Source: Candidatus Gastranaerophilales bacterium (GTDB taxonomy: Bacteria > Cyanobacteriota > Vampirovibrionia > Gastranaerophilales > Gastranaerophilaceae). From it: a DNA stretch of 64,000 nucleotides. The stretch spans positions 1 through 64,000 of the forward strand of contig CALVHD010000001.1 in the NCBI GenBank assembly GCA_944327245.1, in the 5' to 3' direction. Below the pieces are notes generated by a model. That model saw only the letters and a program-made list of their open reading frames with translations. It searched no databases and was not told the DNA's origin. Position numbers and translations under genes: made by a program. Shown in pieces: positions 52,222-60,683 of the stretch (positions are counted from its first letter, which is position 1; each line of letters starts with the position of its first letter).

Positions 52222-52293
52222 TATAATTAATCTTTTTCATACTTCCAGCTATTCTTAATTCCAGACAGTTTGGGGCGCAAGCCCCTTTTTTTT
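52222..52293 (+). ncRNA. Candidate small RNA in the 51953-52302 gap
   Basis: A perfect TATAAT (52222-52227) and a strong terminator (52272-52293) frame a stretch of about 60 nt with no ORF, on the plus strand, while both neighbours are on the minus strand. The terminator therefore has no gene of its own. No -35 at standard spacing is clear. The rest of the gap shows only AT-rich sequence. Confidence 0.35.
52272..52293 (+). terminator. Orphan plus-strand terminator
   Basis: GGGGC-GCAA-GCCCC stem with a stable GCAA tetraloop followed by T8. There is no plus-strand gene upstream. Confidence 0.75.
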
Positions 52294-52302
52294 ACCTTGA
52301 AA

Positions 52303-53094
52303 TTAATGTTGTTGGGAATGTTCTTTTGTATAGTAATTTTTTGCGCCAGATTCAGCACCTATAAAACAATATATGAAAGGCAGAATTCTTCCAAGCGGTA
52401 ATTTTGAAAAAATGCCGTCTTTAAATGATGCTAAAACCGGTATTACATCGTCAATGTGAACCAATAAATCTTTTGGTTTTATTGTTTTTTTATTTTGATG
52501 ATTTTTATCTATTAAACTTGCATTAATTGTATTGGATACACTTAAGCTTATTCCAAGACCTACAGCTAACCCGAGCAAGACTGTAATGCTTTTGAGAAAT
52601 TTGTTGTTGTTAATTGTTTTAAATACACTTAATGATTTATTGTCGGATAATTTTTCAATTCCATATTCTGTTAATTTTGCCAATGCGGCAGGGATAGCAA
52701 CGTTATTAACGGTAAATAGTCCTTGTTTTATTTTTTCTTTTTCGTTTCTTTTGTCTTTATCAATGGTTTTTGCCGCTAAAATACTTCCTAAGACTGCACC
52801 GCCTGATTGTAAAACCATTGCAAAATAGCCTTTTAGGCCTTCATAATCAATATCTGTATAGTCATATATATTTCTTAGTGTTTTTATAACATTACCTTTT
52901 ACAAAAATATCTTGAGTCGTTGTTCCTTTTTTGTTTATAGCCAAAGCAACGCTAAAACCCAAAAGAGTTCCAATAGCAGAGCCAATCAAAGCTCTTTTTT
53001 GGGTTTTTTTATCTCTGACAATGACTTCGTTTTTGACTTTTTGCGTGTAGTCAAAGTTTTTATATAGTTTGTTTTCTGAATTGTTTATTTTCAT
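52303..53094 (-). CDS. Membrane protein of a tandem paralogous pair (copy B)
   Basis: The protein has 263 residues from ATG 53094. It has several hydrophobic helices, two of them Gly-rich: ALIGSAIGTLLGFSVALAIN and SITVLLGLAVGLGISLSVSN. A DYEGLKGYFAMVLQSGGAVLGSILA segment and the C-terminal block KPKDLLVHIDDVIPVLASFKDGIFSKLPLGRILPFIY are shared with the gene upstream (53145-53924). The two are about 40 percent alike by eye over the full length, so they arose by tandem duplication. Function unknown; no family recognised. Confidence 0.7.
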   Translation of the reverse strand: MKINNSENKLYKNFDYTQKVKNEVIVRDKKTQKRALIGSAIGTLLGFSVALAINKKGTTTQDIFVKGNVIKTLRNIYDYTDIDYEGLKGYFAMVLQSGGAVLGSILAAKTIDKDKRNEKEKIKQGLFTVNNVAIPAALAKLTEYGIEKLSDNKSLSVFKTINNNKFLKSITVLLGLAVGLGISLSVSNTINASLIDKNHQNKKTIKPKDLLVHIDDVIPVLASFKDGIFSKLPLGRILPFIYCFIGAESGAKNYYTKEHSQQH

Positions 53095-53144
53095 TTTTAA
53101 TGTCCAAATTAAATAAAACAATTAGTATAAAAAAATTGTTTTAT

Positions 53145-53924
53145 TTATTCATAAGTGTAATAATTTTTTTCTCCAACTTCCGAACCTAAAATAAAATAAA
53201 TTAAAGGCATACATCTATCCAGCGGAAGTCCTTTGAATATGCTGTCTTTTGATGAGGCTAAAATCGGAATAATATCATCAACATGAACTAAAAAGTCTGT
53301 TGGATTTATTGTCTTTTTGCGTTTGTCATCAGGTTCTATTATCTTTGTATTTATAAAGTTAGAAATATTTAGGCTTCCCAAAAGCCCAACCATCAGCCCT
53401 GATATAATTGCAATATTTTTCATAAGTTTGTTATTGCTGATTTTTTTCAATAGTTCAGATTTATTAATTAATGATTTTTTTGAAAGAAGATATTCAACGC
53501 TTTTTGCGCATGCAGTCGGAATTGCGACGTTATTCATTACAAAAATTGCTTCTTTAATTTTTTCTATTCTGCTTTCTTTGTGTTTATCCTGCCAAGATCC
53601 TGCAAGCAAGCTGCCAAAACTTGCGCCGCTGGCTTGTAAAATCATATAAATATAGCCTCTAAAACCTTCGTAATCTAATTTTGTATATTTAAGAATATTA
53701 TTTGCTGTCTTTTTAATGTCGTTTTTAACAAAAACATCTTTAATCGGCTCATTTTTGCGTGCAAGCGCGATACTAATTCCCAGTCCGATTGCTGTACCTA
53801 TTGCGCTTCCTATTAAACTTGCTTTTTTGGTTCTTTGCTCTCTTTTTACTGTTAAATAGGCTTCTTTTTCAGGAAAATCAAACGAGCCGTATATATTTTT
53901 TTCAATTTTTGATATCTTCATCAT
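53145..53924 (-). CDS. Membrane protein of a tandem paralogous pair (copy A)
   Basis: The 259-aa protein has the same order of segments as copy B: a Lys-rich start, ASLIGSAIGTAIGLGISIAL, DYEGFRGYIYMILQASGASFGSLLAG, ATTACAKS-like helix region (here NNVAIPTACAKSVEYL), IAIISGLMVGLLGSLNISN, and the end NPTDFLVHVDDIIPILASSKDSIFKGLPLDRCMPLIY. The conserved VHxDDxIPxLAS block is the most restrained part and might bind a ligand. No Shine-Dalgarno is obvious. The function is unknown. Confidence 0.7.
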   Translation of the reverse strand: MMKISKIEKNIYGSFDFPEKEAYLTVKREQRTKKASLIGSAIGTAIGLGISIALARKNEPIKDVFVKNDIKKTANNILKYTKLDYEGFRGYIYMILQASGASFGSLLAGSWQDKHKESRIEKIKEAIFVMNNVAIPTACAKSVEYLLSKKSLINKSELLKKISNNKLMKNIAIISGLMVGLLGSLNISNFINTKIIEPDDKRKKTINPTDFLVHVDDIIPILASSKDSIFKGLPLDRCMPLIYFILGSEVGEKNYYTYE

Positions 53925-54065
53925 AGGCTTATTATATAAAACTGTTCAAGGGTAAATATTGCTATTATAAATTTTATTTTACATTCTGTTATAAACAATT
54001 GTAGTTATTACATATTTAATGTAGTCTTTAAATGAGTATTAGATTATTTTTTTAAGGTAATTTTT

Positions 54066-55130
54066 ATGTACGATAATGAGTTTTTTGTAGTAGACATGGC
54101 GTCTTGCTCATCAACAGGTGAAATTATAAACAGTTTATCTTTAGCTCTTGAAACTTTAAATCATTCAGGAAAAAAAATTGTTTTAAAGCTAAATGACAGT
54201 CAGTTAAATCAATCTCAATTATTGAGTATCCAATCTTTAATAACAAGCTATGGCTGTATATTAGACACAATTGAAACTCTAAATGAGCAAACGGCGCAAG
54301 TTGCCCAAAACATGAATATTTTAGTTCAAAAACCTATAGAAAAAAGAGTGGAAGATAAATATCATGACGATGTTAATCAAGAGTTCAAAACTTTTTCAAT
54401 GAACATGCCATCTGATAATTCTATAGCAGTTAAAGATGTTAACGGATTACATTTCGAAGCAGATTTAGATGAAATCCAAAGACGACAAGATTCTATAAAT
54501 ATAAATTCTGATTTAGTTAAAGCCGGAATTAATCCTCAAGGTACTTTTAGCCAAGTGCAACAACAGGCTGAAGCTAAGTATTCTTCAGTTGATGAAATAC
54601 AGAATATTAATGATACATTTATGAATTCTTCTTTGGCGCTTGATGAAACGGAAAATCTGGCGAAAAATTCAATAGGTGTATATAAAAAAGCTTATGATGA
54701 AAATATTCCTGAAGATGATACTTGGGAAGAAGTTGATTTTTATGAAACTCCCACAAATGATCCGGTTGTATCAGATTCTAAAAATACTACTTATATTAAT
54801 CAAACTCTGCGTTCCGGTCAAATTCTTGAATCTGACGGTAACGTTGTAATTATAGGTGATTGCCATCCGGGTAGTGAAATAAGGGCATTAGGAGATATTA
54901 CCGTTTGGGGTGTATTATCAGGAATTGCTCATGCAGGTTGTAAAGGTAATTTAAACGCAAGAGTTAGAGCGCTTAAATTAAATGCGGTTCAGTTGAGAAT
55001 CGGGAACTGCTATTCAAGACGTCCTGACGGAACAAATATTCCATATATTATCAGGTCATCAATTTTTACGCCGGAAGAAGCTAGAGTAGTGGATGGCGAA
55101 ATAATGTTGTTTAAGATTAATCAAAATTAA
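54066..55130 (+). CDS. minC: Septum-site inhibitor MinC
   Basis: The 354-aa protein is long for MinC (usually about 230). The C-terminal beta-helix domain is clear: NQTLRSGQILESDGNVVIIGDCHPGSEIRALGDITVWGVLSGIAHAGCKGNLNARVRALKLNAVQLRI. The N-terminal 90 residues look like the MinC-N fold. A linker of about 130 residues, polar and Asp/Asn-rich, separates them. It blocks FtsZ assembly when recruited by MinD. AAGGTAA lies before ATG. minD follows 12 bp later. Confidence 0.92.
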   Translation: MYDNEFFVVDMASCSSTGEIINSLSLALETLNHSGKKIVLKLNDSQLNQSQLLSIQSLITSYGCILDTIETLNEQTAQVAQNMNILVQKPIEKRVEDKYHDDVNQEFKTFSMNMPSDNSIAVKDVNGLHFEADLDEIQRRQDSININSDLVKAGINPQGTFSQVQQQAEAKYSSVDEIQNINDTFMNSSLALDETENLAKNSIGVYKKAYDENIPEDDTWEEVDFYETPTNDPVVSDSKNTTYINQTLRSGQILESDGNVVIIGDCHPGSEIRALGDITVWGVLSGIAHAGCKGNLNARVRALKLNAVQLRIGNCYSRRPDGTNIPYIIRSSIFTPEEARVVDGEIMLFKINQN

Positions 55131-55142
55131 AGGAGCATATAA

Positions 55143-55955
55143 ATGGCAGGTTCTGTTATTGTTATTACATCTGGAAAAGGCGGCGTGGGAAAGACTACCA
55201 CATCTGCCAATATAGGCACAGCCCTTGCTCATATGGGCAATAAAGTTGTTTTAATAGATACTGATATCGGGTTAAGAAATCTTGATTTATTGCTTGGTTT
55301 GGAAAATCGAATTGTTTATACAATAGTAGATGTTGTTGAAGAACGTTGTAAACTAAAACAAGCCCTTGTAAAAGACAAGAAAAATCCTAATCTTTGTTTA
55401 TTGGCTGCAGCTCAAACCCGTGATAAATCTGCAGTTGATGCTGAACAGTTGAAAGATATTTGTGAACAACTTAAACAAGATTTTGACTATGTCCTTGTTG
55501 ATTGCCCTGCAGGAATTGAACAAGGTTTTCAAAATGCCGTAGCGGGCGCTAATGAAGCAATTGTTGTAACAACTCCTGAAATGAGTGCAATTCGTGATGC
55601 TGACAGAATTATCGGCTTATTGGAGTCAAAAGAGGGTGTTGAAAAATACAGGTTGCTTGTAAATCGTGTAAGACCTAAGTTAATTAAATCCAACGATATG
55701 ATGGGTGTGGATGATGTTGTTGAGATTTTATCCTGCGATTTAATCGGGGTAATTCCTGAAGATACAAACATTATTACATCTACAAATAAAGGTGAACCCG
55801 TAGTAAATGACGAAAAATCATTGGCTGGCAGAGCCTATATGAACGTTGCAAGAAGAATAATGGGTGAAGATGTACCATTATTAGATATAGATGAACCTAC
55901 AACATTAATAGACAAGATTAAGAAATTCTTTGCAACCAAGAAAGCGCAGGGCTAA
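55143..55955 (+). CDS. minD: Septum-site ATPase MinD
   Basis: The 270-aa protein has the deviant Walker A ITSGKGGVGKTTTSANIG at residue 8, the switch ADTDIGLRNLD-type block (here LIDTDIGLRNLDLLLG), Walker B YVLVDCPAGIEQGF, and a C-terminal amphipathic membrane-targeting helix (LIDKIKKFFATKK). It oscillates or clusters at the membrane with MinE and recruits MinC. It is followed at once by minE. Confidence 0.96.
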   Translation: MAGSVIVITSGKGGVGKTTTSANIGTALAHMGNKVVLIDTDIGLRNLDLLLGLENRIVYTIVDVVEERCKLKQALVKDKKNPNLCLLAAAQTRDKSAVDAEQLKDICEQLKQDFDYVLVDCPAGIEQGFQNAVAGANEAIVVTTPEMSAIRDADRIIGLLESKEGVEKYRLLVNRVRPKLIKSNDMMGVDDVVEILSCDLIGVIPEDTNIITSTNKGEPVVNDEKSLAGRAYMNVARRIMGEDVPLLDIDEPTTLIDKIKKFFATKKAQG

Positions 55956-55956
55956 T

Positions 55957-56481
55957 ATGAAAGATATTTTTTCAGATTTATATGACAAAGTATTGAGCTT
56001 TTTTACTTCTCAAGCTGCCGATGAAACAAAGGTTGTTGCAAAAAGCAGGTTAAAAACTGTTTTAATGCAAGATAGAGTCGGTTTTTCGGAACGTGCCATG
56101 CAAATGCTTAAAGATGATATGCTTAATTCTATTTCAAGATATTTGGAAATTGATGTTGAATCTTTTGATTTGAGTATAGATGCCGGTGAAAATACTACAA
56201 TTTTAAATTTAAGTATTCCTGTTTTAAGAACAAAAACAGACGAGGAAATAGATGAAGCTATTGCATTAGCTCAAAATAAAAATATTGAAAAAACAAATGA
56301 AATAGTAGGCGAATTAAAAGAACTTGTTAAAGAAAAGGCGCAAGAGCTTGCAGATCAAATGTCTGAGCAAGAAAATGAAGAAACGCCTGACGAAAACAAA
56401 GAAGATAACAAGGAAGAAACAGCAGAAACAGAAGAAAAAAATATTGAAAAAAAAGAAAATACTAAAAAAGATACTAAGTAA
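55957..56481 (+). CDS. minE: Min topological factor MinE with long acidic tail
   Basis: The protein has 174 residues from ATG 55957, only 1 bp after the minD stop. Residues 1-90 match MinE: the membrane helix MKDIFSDLYDKVLSFF, the MinD-binding part AKSRLKTVLMQDRVGFSE, and the C-terminal fold with ISRYLEIDVESFDLSID. The last 85 residues form a highly charged Glu/Lys/Asn-rich extension (LVKEKAQELADQMSEQENEE and then repeated EE/EK/KK), roughly doubling the usual length of about 90. It stimulates MinD ATPase to place the septum at mid-cell. The extension is unusual. Confidence 0.9.
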   Translation: MKDIFSDLYDKVLSFFTSQAADETKVVAKSRLKTVLMQDRVGFSERAMQMLKDDMLNSISRYLEIDVESFDLSIDAGENTTILNLSIPVLRTKTDEEIDEAIALAQNKNIEKTNEIVGELKELVKEKAQELADQMSEQENEETPDENKEDNKEETAETEEKNIEKKENTKKDTK

Positions 56482-56570
56482 TTATAATGTTTAAGCTACA
56501 TGGCTTGAAATTTCATTGTGTTTTAAATATTATTATACTTAGCTCATCACAAAAATAAAAGGAGAAACCA

Positions 56571-57068
56571 ATGCAGGTTATATTAAAAAAAGATGTTCAA
56601 AATATAGGTGAAGTAGGCGATTTAGTTAATGTTAAAGACGGATATGCAAGAAACTACTTAATTCCTAATTCTTTGGCTGAAGTTGCAACTAAAGGTGCTT
56701 TAGCACAAAGAGAAAGAAATATTGCAAGAATTAAAGCAAAAGCTGAAAAATTACATCAAGATGCTCTTGTTGCAAAAGAAGAAATTGAAAAAATTGGTGT
56801 AATTTCTTTGAGTGCTAAAGCTGGTGAATCAGGAAAATTGTTTGGTACAATTACAACTAAAAAATTAGCCGAAGAACTGCTTGCAAAATGCGGTATGGAA
56901 ATTGATAAAAAATCAATTATTCTGGATAATCCAATTAATCATATCGGTAATTTTGTTATGACAATTAAACTTTCTTCTAAAGTAAAAGCTCAATTGAATG
57001 TTGAAGTAACTGCTTCTGAAACTATTAAAGAAGTTTTTGAAGAAGCAACTGAACAAGAAGAAGCTTAG
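56571..57068 (+). CDS. rplI: Ribosomal protein bL9
   Basis: The 165-aa protein has the L9 signature MQVILKKDVQNIGEVGDLVNVKDGYARNYLIP, the long connecting helix, and the C-terminal domain with SAKAGESGKLFGTITTKKLAE. It is a large-subunit protein of the L1-stalk region. A strong AAAGGAGAAA leader precedes the ATG, and a terminator follows. It is 89 bp downstream of minE. Confidence 0.96.
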   Translation: MQVILKKDVQNIGEVGDLVNVKDGYARNYLIPNSLAEVATKGALAQRERNIARIKAKAEKLHQDALVAKEEIEKIGVISLSAKAGESGKLFGTITTKKLAEELLAKCGMEIDKKSIILDNPINHIGNFVMTIKLSSKVKAQLNVEVTASETIKEVFEEATEQEEA

Positions 57069-57088
57069 TCAAAGATTAACTAATAAAT

Positions 57089-57119
57089 AAAAAAGCCCTC
57101 TTATTCAGAGGGCTTTTTT
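57089..57119 (+). terminator. Terminator of rplI
   Basis: AAAAGCCCTCT-TATTC-AGAGGGCTTTTTT stem with T6. Confidence 0.85.
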
Positions 57120-57244
57120 ATTACGAATTGTTAAGTATAAAAACAAAATTGTTATTGAGTAAAATATCGTGGAATTATGTATGTAGATGAAGATAAAAAG
57201 CAAGGAAAAAAATCTGCAAGTAGTTTAAAGTAAAGGTGGTAAAA

Positions 57245-58123
57245 ATGGGTTTATCAGCAAGTCAAGGCAGGATGCTCTTGTTAACTGCCAGAAAGAGCGA
57301 TTTAGAGTTTAGAGCACAACAAATTTCGCAAAAGAGATTAGTTTTATCTCAACAGTTGGAAGATATTGCAACTGATTATGAAGATGCAACATCAGACAGA
57401 CAAATGAAAATTACACTTTATTCAACAAGTTCTGATCCTGATGATAATGCACAAAAAATTACCAAAGAGGTAAATTTAACATACGCAAATTTAATCAGCG
57501 GTTCTTTAGGAACAACTGATGGTAGTATTCAAGCCAATTATCTTACAGGTGAACAAGCATACACAAGTAACGTTGCATATAGGCTTGTAAACTTTGACGG
57601 CGGTATTGTAGTTTCAAACGTAAATGAAATCCCCGGTGTAAGTTTTGATAATAATGGCGAATTAAACACAACGGGTGATGGTTACGAAGTTAAAAAAGGT
57701 GCTGATGGAAAACTAAGAGTTTCTATGGAATCAACCGGTGCTGTTTATATTGTTGATGGTAATCTTGCAACTGGTTCAACCGATTCTACGGGCTCTATTA
57801 CAGGACCAAATTATTTACAAGATTGTTTAAGAAACGGTAAATATTTAATTCAAAGATTTGATTCATCTTCTGACGAAGGCAAATGGAGAAATATTTCTTG
57901 GGATGCAACCGCAAATATTTCTGATGGTTATTATCAAGATAATGATGATGCCGCAAAAGCAAAATATGACAGATTGCAACAACAAATTCAAGCTCAAGAT
58001 AAAAAGCTGGAAATGGAATTAGATAATGTTGAAACTCAAAGAAGCGCAGTTAAAACAGAAGAAGATTCCGTTAAAAAAGTAATAGACGAAAACATTGAAA
58101 AATCTTTCAATGCATTTGGCTAA
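57245..58123 (+). CDS. Unknown coiled-coil protein with axial-like ends (SASQGRMLLLTARKSDLEF family)
   Basis: The 292-aa protein begins MGLSASQGRMLLLTARKSDL followed by a helical block (EFRAQQISQKRLVLSQQLEDIA), and ends with a long coiled coil (KLEMELDNVETQRSAVKTEE, VKKVIDENIEKSFNAFG). Between is a beta-rich, Thr/Ser/Gly-rich domain with many Asp/Asn. The helix-beta-helix arrangement resembles flagellin, hook-associated and needle-tip proteins, which pair their N- and C-terminal helices; it lacks a signal peptide, as those do. The relation is structural analogy, not proven homology. AAAGGTGG lies before ATG 57245. Confidence 0.7.
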   Translation: MGLSASQGRMLLLTARKSDLEFRAQQISQKRLVLSQQLEDIATDYEDATSDRQMKITLYSTSSDPDDNAQKITKEVNLTYANLISGSLGTTDGSIQANYLTGEQAYTSNVAYRLVNFDGGIVVSNVNEIPGVSFDNNGELNTTGDGYEVKKGADGKLRVSMESTGAVYIVDGNLATGSTDSTGSITGPNYLQDCLRNGKYLIQRFDSSSDEGKWRNISWDATANISDGYYQDNDDAAKAKYDRLQQQIQAQDKKLEMELDNVETQRSAVKTEEDSVKKVIDENIEKSFNAFG

Positions 58124-58160
58124 ACCTACATACCCACATTCCGCTTAACTTAAATTACTT

Positions 58161-58192
58161 AAATGCAAATCTTAATGATTTGCATTTTTTTT
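58161..58192 (+). terminator. Terminator of the coiled-coil gene
   Basis: AAATGCAAATC-TTAAT-GATTTGCATTT stem followed by T5 more, next to the convergent kinase end. Confidence 0.8.
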
Positions 58193-58874
58193 ATCTTATC
58201 GGGAGCTCAAAGCCTAGTATATTAATGTTATTTTCCAGTGATTTAGCGTAAATTGTTCCAAAATGTGCATTTAATATTTCTCTTGATAAATATAAGCCAA
58301 GTCCCAGAGTGGTTTTGTTGAAAGTTGATTTTCTTTTATATTTTTCAAAAAATTCTTTTGAAAAATTTGATACAATGGGCGAACCTTGATTTTTTATTTC
58401 GAAAATTAGTTTATTTTTTTCTGTATAAAAATTAATGTCAATACTGCTGTTATCAAATGAACTATCTATACTGTTAGACAGTAAGTTAAAAATTGTTATT
58501 TTCATATATAATTTATCTGCATAAATAAGCAGTTCTTTTTCAGAATGGATGTTTACAGAAATTTTTCGGTATTTAAGAACAATTTTAAGTTCGTTTAAAA
58601 TTTTTTTTAAAGTATCATTTAGATTAAAAATTTCACAAAAAGGTCTGATTTTTTCCGATTCGAGCGAATTAATCACGCTGTAAATTTCGATTAAGTGCTG
58701 CATATATCTACAAGAGTGTATTGTTAGTTCAATTAAATCTTTATCTTGAGAGTTGAAGTTTTTGCCGCTGGTTTTTAATAGAGTTTCAAGTGCTGTTATT
58801 TGTGCTAAAGTAGGTGTTTTTAAATCGTATAAAATTTTTGGCAGAAAATCTTGCTTTTTTTTCTTGGTTTTCAT
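58191..58874 (-). CDS. Degenerate histidine kinase (missing phospho-acceptor His)
   Basis: The 227-aa protein has no sensor, transmembrane or receiver part. The DHp helix reads FLPKILYDLKTPTLAQITAL, where the canonical His is Tyr16. The HATPase domain keeps the N-box NLLSNSID (130-137) and the G2 box TTLGLGLYLSREI (188-200), but the G1 box reads IKNQGSPIV, with Asn162 in place of the Asp of DxGxG. It can hardly be a normal autokinase; nucleotide binding is doubtful as well. It might act as a scaffold, dimerisation partner or antagonist of a true kinase. No response regulator lies next to it. Confidence 0.8.
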   Translation of the reverse strand: MKTKKKKQDFLPKILYDLKTPTLAQITALETLLKTSGKNFNSQDKDLIELTIHSCRYMQHLIEIYSVINSLESEKIRPFCEIFNLNDTLKKILNELKIVLKYRKISVNIHSEKELLIYADKLYMKITIFNLLSNSIDSSFDNSSIDINFYTEKNKLIFEIKNQGSPIVSNFSKEFFEKYKRKSTFNKTTLGLGLYLSREILNAHFGTIYAKSLENNINILGFELPIR

Positions 58875-58966
58875 ATTTCCATTTATTTTGTAGTATTAAC
58901 GTTAAAATAATACTACAAATTTAAAAAAAATGGAAATTTAATTTATATATTTCATGTAAATTAAAT

Positions 58967-59581
58967 TTAGATGTTTTTTGTAATTACAAAAATAACCTGT
59001 TCACAGAAAAAATTGGCTATATTTCTTATTAAAAAGCCGCTTCTTGCCTTGTTTCTTGTAAGATATATCGATTTTAGGATTTTAATATTTCTTTTTTTAC
59101 AGAATTCAAAAAAGTCCTCAATGGTCAGAAGATGAACATTTGGGGTGTTGTACCATTCAAAAGGAAGCACTTTTGATTTTGGCATTTTCCCTTTAAGGAA
59201 AAGATAAAATCTTATTCTCCAATATGCAAAATTAGGAAAAGAAATAATGCATTTTTTTGCAACTCTTAACATTTCATAGATTACAAATTCGGGGTTTTTG
59301 GTGGACTGCAGAGTTTGGTTTAAAATTGCCCAATCGTAGCTGTCATTTTGAAATTCATCAAGCCCTTTGTCAAGATCTCCTTGAATTACACTGAGGCCGT
59401 TTTCAAGTGCTTCAACTACACAGTCTTCATTAATTTCTACACCTAAAGAGTTGATATTTTTCTCTTTTTTCAGAATTTTTAGAAGTTCACCGCTGCCACA
59501 GCCTAAATCTAATACTTTTGCATTTTTTTCAATTAAATCACATACTATTTTGTAGTTTAAATTTAAGGTTTTTTTGTTCAT
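58967..59581 (-). CDS. metW: MetW-type methyltransferase
   Basis: The 204-aa protein is a class I SAM-methyltransferase: AKVLDLGCGSGELLKIL (SAM loop), NSLGVEINEDCVVEAL, VIQGDLDKGL and SYDWAILNQTLQSTKNPEFVI are typical of MetW. MetW works with the MetX acyltransferase in methionine synthesis. It starts 2 nt after the metX stop, confirming the pair. Confidence 0.9.
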   Translation of the reverse strand: MNKKTLNLNYKIVCDLIEKNAKVLDLGCGSGELLKILKKEKNINSLGVEINEDCVVEALENGLSVIQGDLDKGLDEFQNDSYDWAILNQTLQSTKNPEFVIYEMLRVAKKCIISFPNFAYWRIRFYLFLKGKMPKSKVLPFEWYNTPNVHLLTIEDFFEFCKKRNIKILKSIYLTRNKARSGFLIRNIANFFCEQVIFVITKNI

Positions 59582-59582
59582 T

Positions 59583-60677
59583 TTATCCCCTTAAAAAACT
59601 TTTTATTATCTTTGTTTGTTTGTCAAATTCCAATAAAAATGCATCATGTCCGCATTTGCTTTCTAATTCAACAAAAGATACATCTTTGTTTATTTTAACC
59701 AAAGCATTAACCATTTGTTTGGATTGCTTTGTGGTAAAGAGCCAATCAGAAGAAAAAGATATAATTAAAAATTTGGACTTTGTATTTTTAAGAGCGTTTT
59801 CTAATGAACCATGTTCTTTAATTGGGTCATAGTAATCAAGCGCTTTTGTTATATAAAGGTAGCTGTTTGCGTCAAATCTGTCGACAAAAATTTGCCCTTG
59901 GTGTTCTAAATAGCTTTCTACTTGAAAATCAATTCCAAAATCAAAATTGGGTTTATCTTTAAATTCTCTGCCGAATTTTTTAAACATTGCTTCTTCGCAT
60001 AGATATGTAATGTGTCCTATCATTCTTGCTATTGCAAGTCCTGCTTCAGGGTGTTTTTTGTCGTAATAATTGCCGTTATTAAAATTAATATCTGTCAAAA
60101 TGGCATTTCTTGCAACTGCATTAAAAGCTATTGATTGAGCATTCAGGCGGGCGCTTGAGGCTATAATAATAGTTTTTTGTACAATTTCAGGGTATTTAAT
60201 TGTCCATTCAAGAGCCTGCATACCTCCCATAGAGCCACCTGCAACGATGAGTTTTTTGATACCTAAATAGTCAATTAATTTTTTTTGTACGTTAACCATA
60301 TCTTCAATTGTGATTACGGGAAAATCAAGAGCATAGGGCTTATTGGTTTTAGGATTAATTGATGAAGGTCCGGTAGTGCCTTTGCAGCCGCCTAAAATGT
60401 TTGATGATATGATAAAGTATTTAGATGTGTCGAAAGCTTTATTTTCGCCTATCATATCATTCCACCAGCCGGGTTTTTCGCTGTCTTTATGATAAAAAGC
60501 AGCATGTGCATCCCCTGTAAGTGCATGCAAGACTAAAATTGCATTGTTTTTATTTTCGTTTAATTTGCCATAGGTCTCATAGGCAATTTCTATATTTTCT
60601 AATGTTCTGCCGCATTTTAATTTTATAGGTTCTTTTAATTTTAAAATTAAAGTTTTTGAATATATCTTGTTTCCCAT
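59583..60677 (-). CDS. metX: Homoserine O-acetyltransferase MetX
   Basis: The 364-aa alpha/beta-hydrolase has LVLHALTGDAHAAFYH, WWNDMIGENKAFDTSKYFIISSNILGGCKGTTGPSS, the nucleophile elbow VAGGSMGGMQALEW (Ser in GGSMGG), and the C-terminal acid and His (LIISFSSDWLFTTKQSK and KCGHDAFLLE). It acylates homoserine in methionine synthesis; acetyl versus succinyl specificity cannot be settled here. TGA-TAAAAT ends 6 nt before ATG 60677, with no Shine-Dalgarno. metW follows. Confidence 0.93.
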   Translation of the reverse strand: MGNKIYSKTLILKLKEPIKLKCGRTLENIEIAYETYGKLNENKNNAILVLHALTGDAHAAFYHKDSEKPGWWNDMIGENKAFDTSKYFIISSNILGGCKGTTGPSSINPKTNKPYALDFPVITIEDMVNVQKKLIDYLGIKKLIVAGGSMGGMQALEWTIKYPEIVQKTIIIASSARLNAQSIAFNAVARNAILTDINFNNGNYYDKKHPEAGLAIARMIGHITYLCEEAMFKKFGREFKDKPNFDFGIDFQVESYLEHQGQIFVDRFDANSYLYITKALDYYDPIKEHGSLENALKNTKSKFLIISFSSDWLFTTKQSKQMVNALVKINKDVSFVELESKCGHDAFLLEFDKQTKIIKSFLRG

Positions 60678-60683
60678 AAAAAT

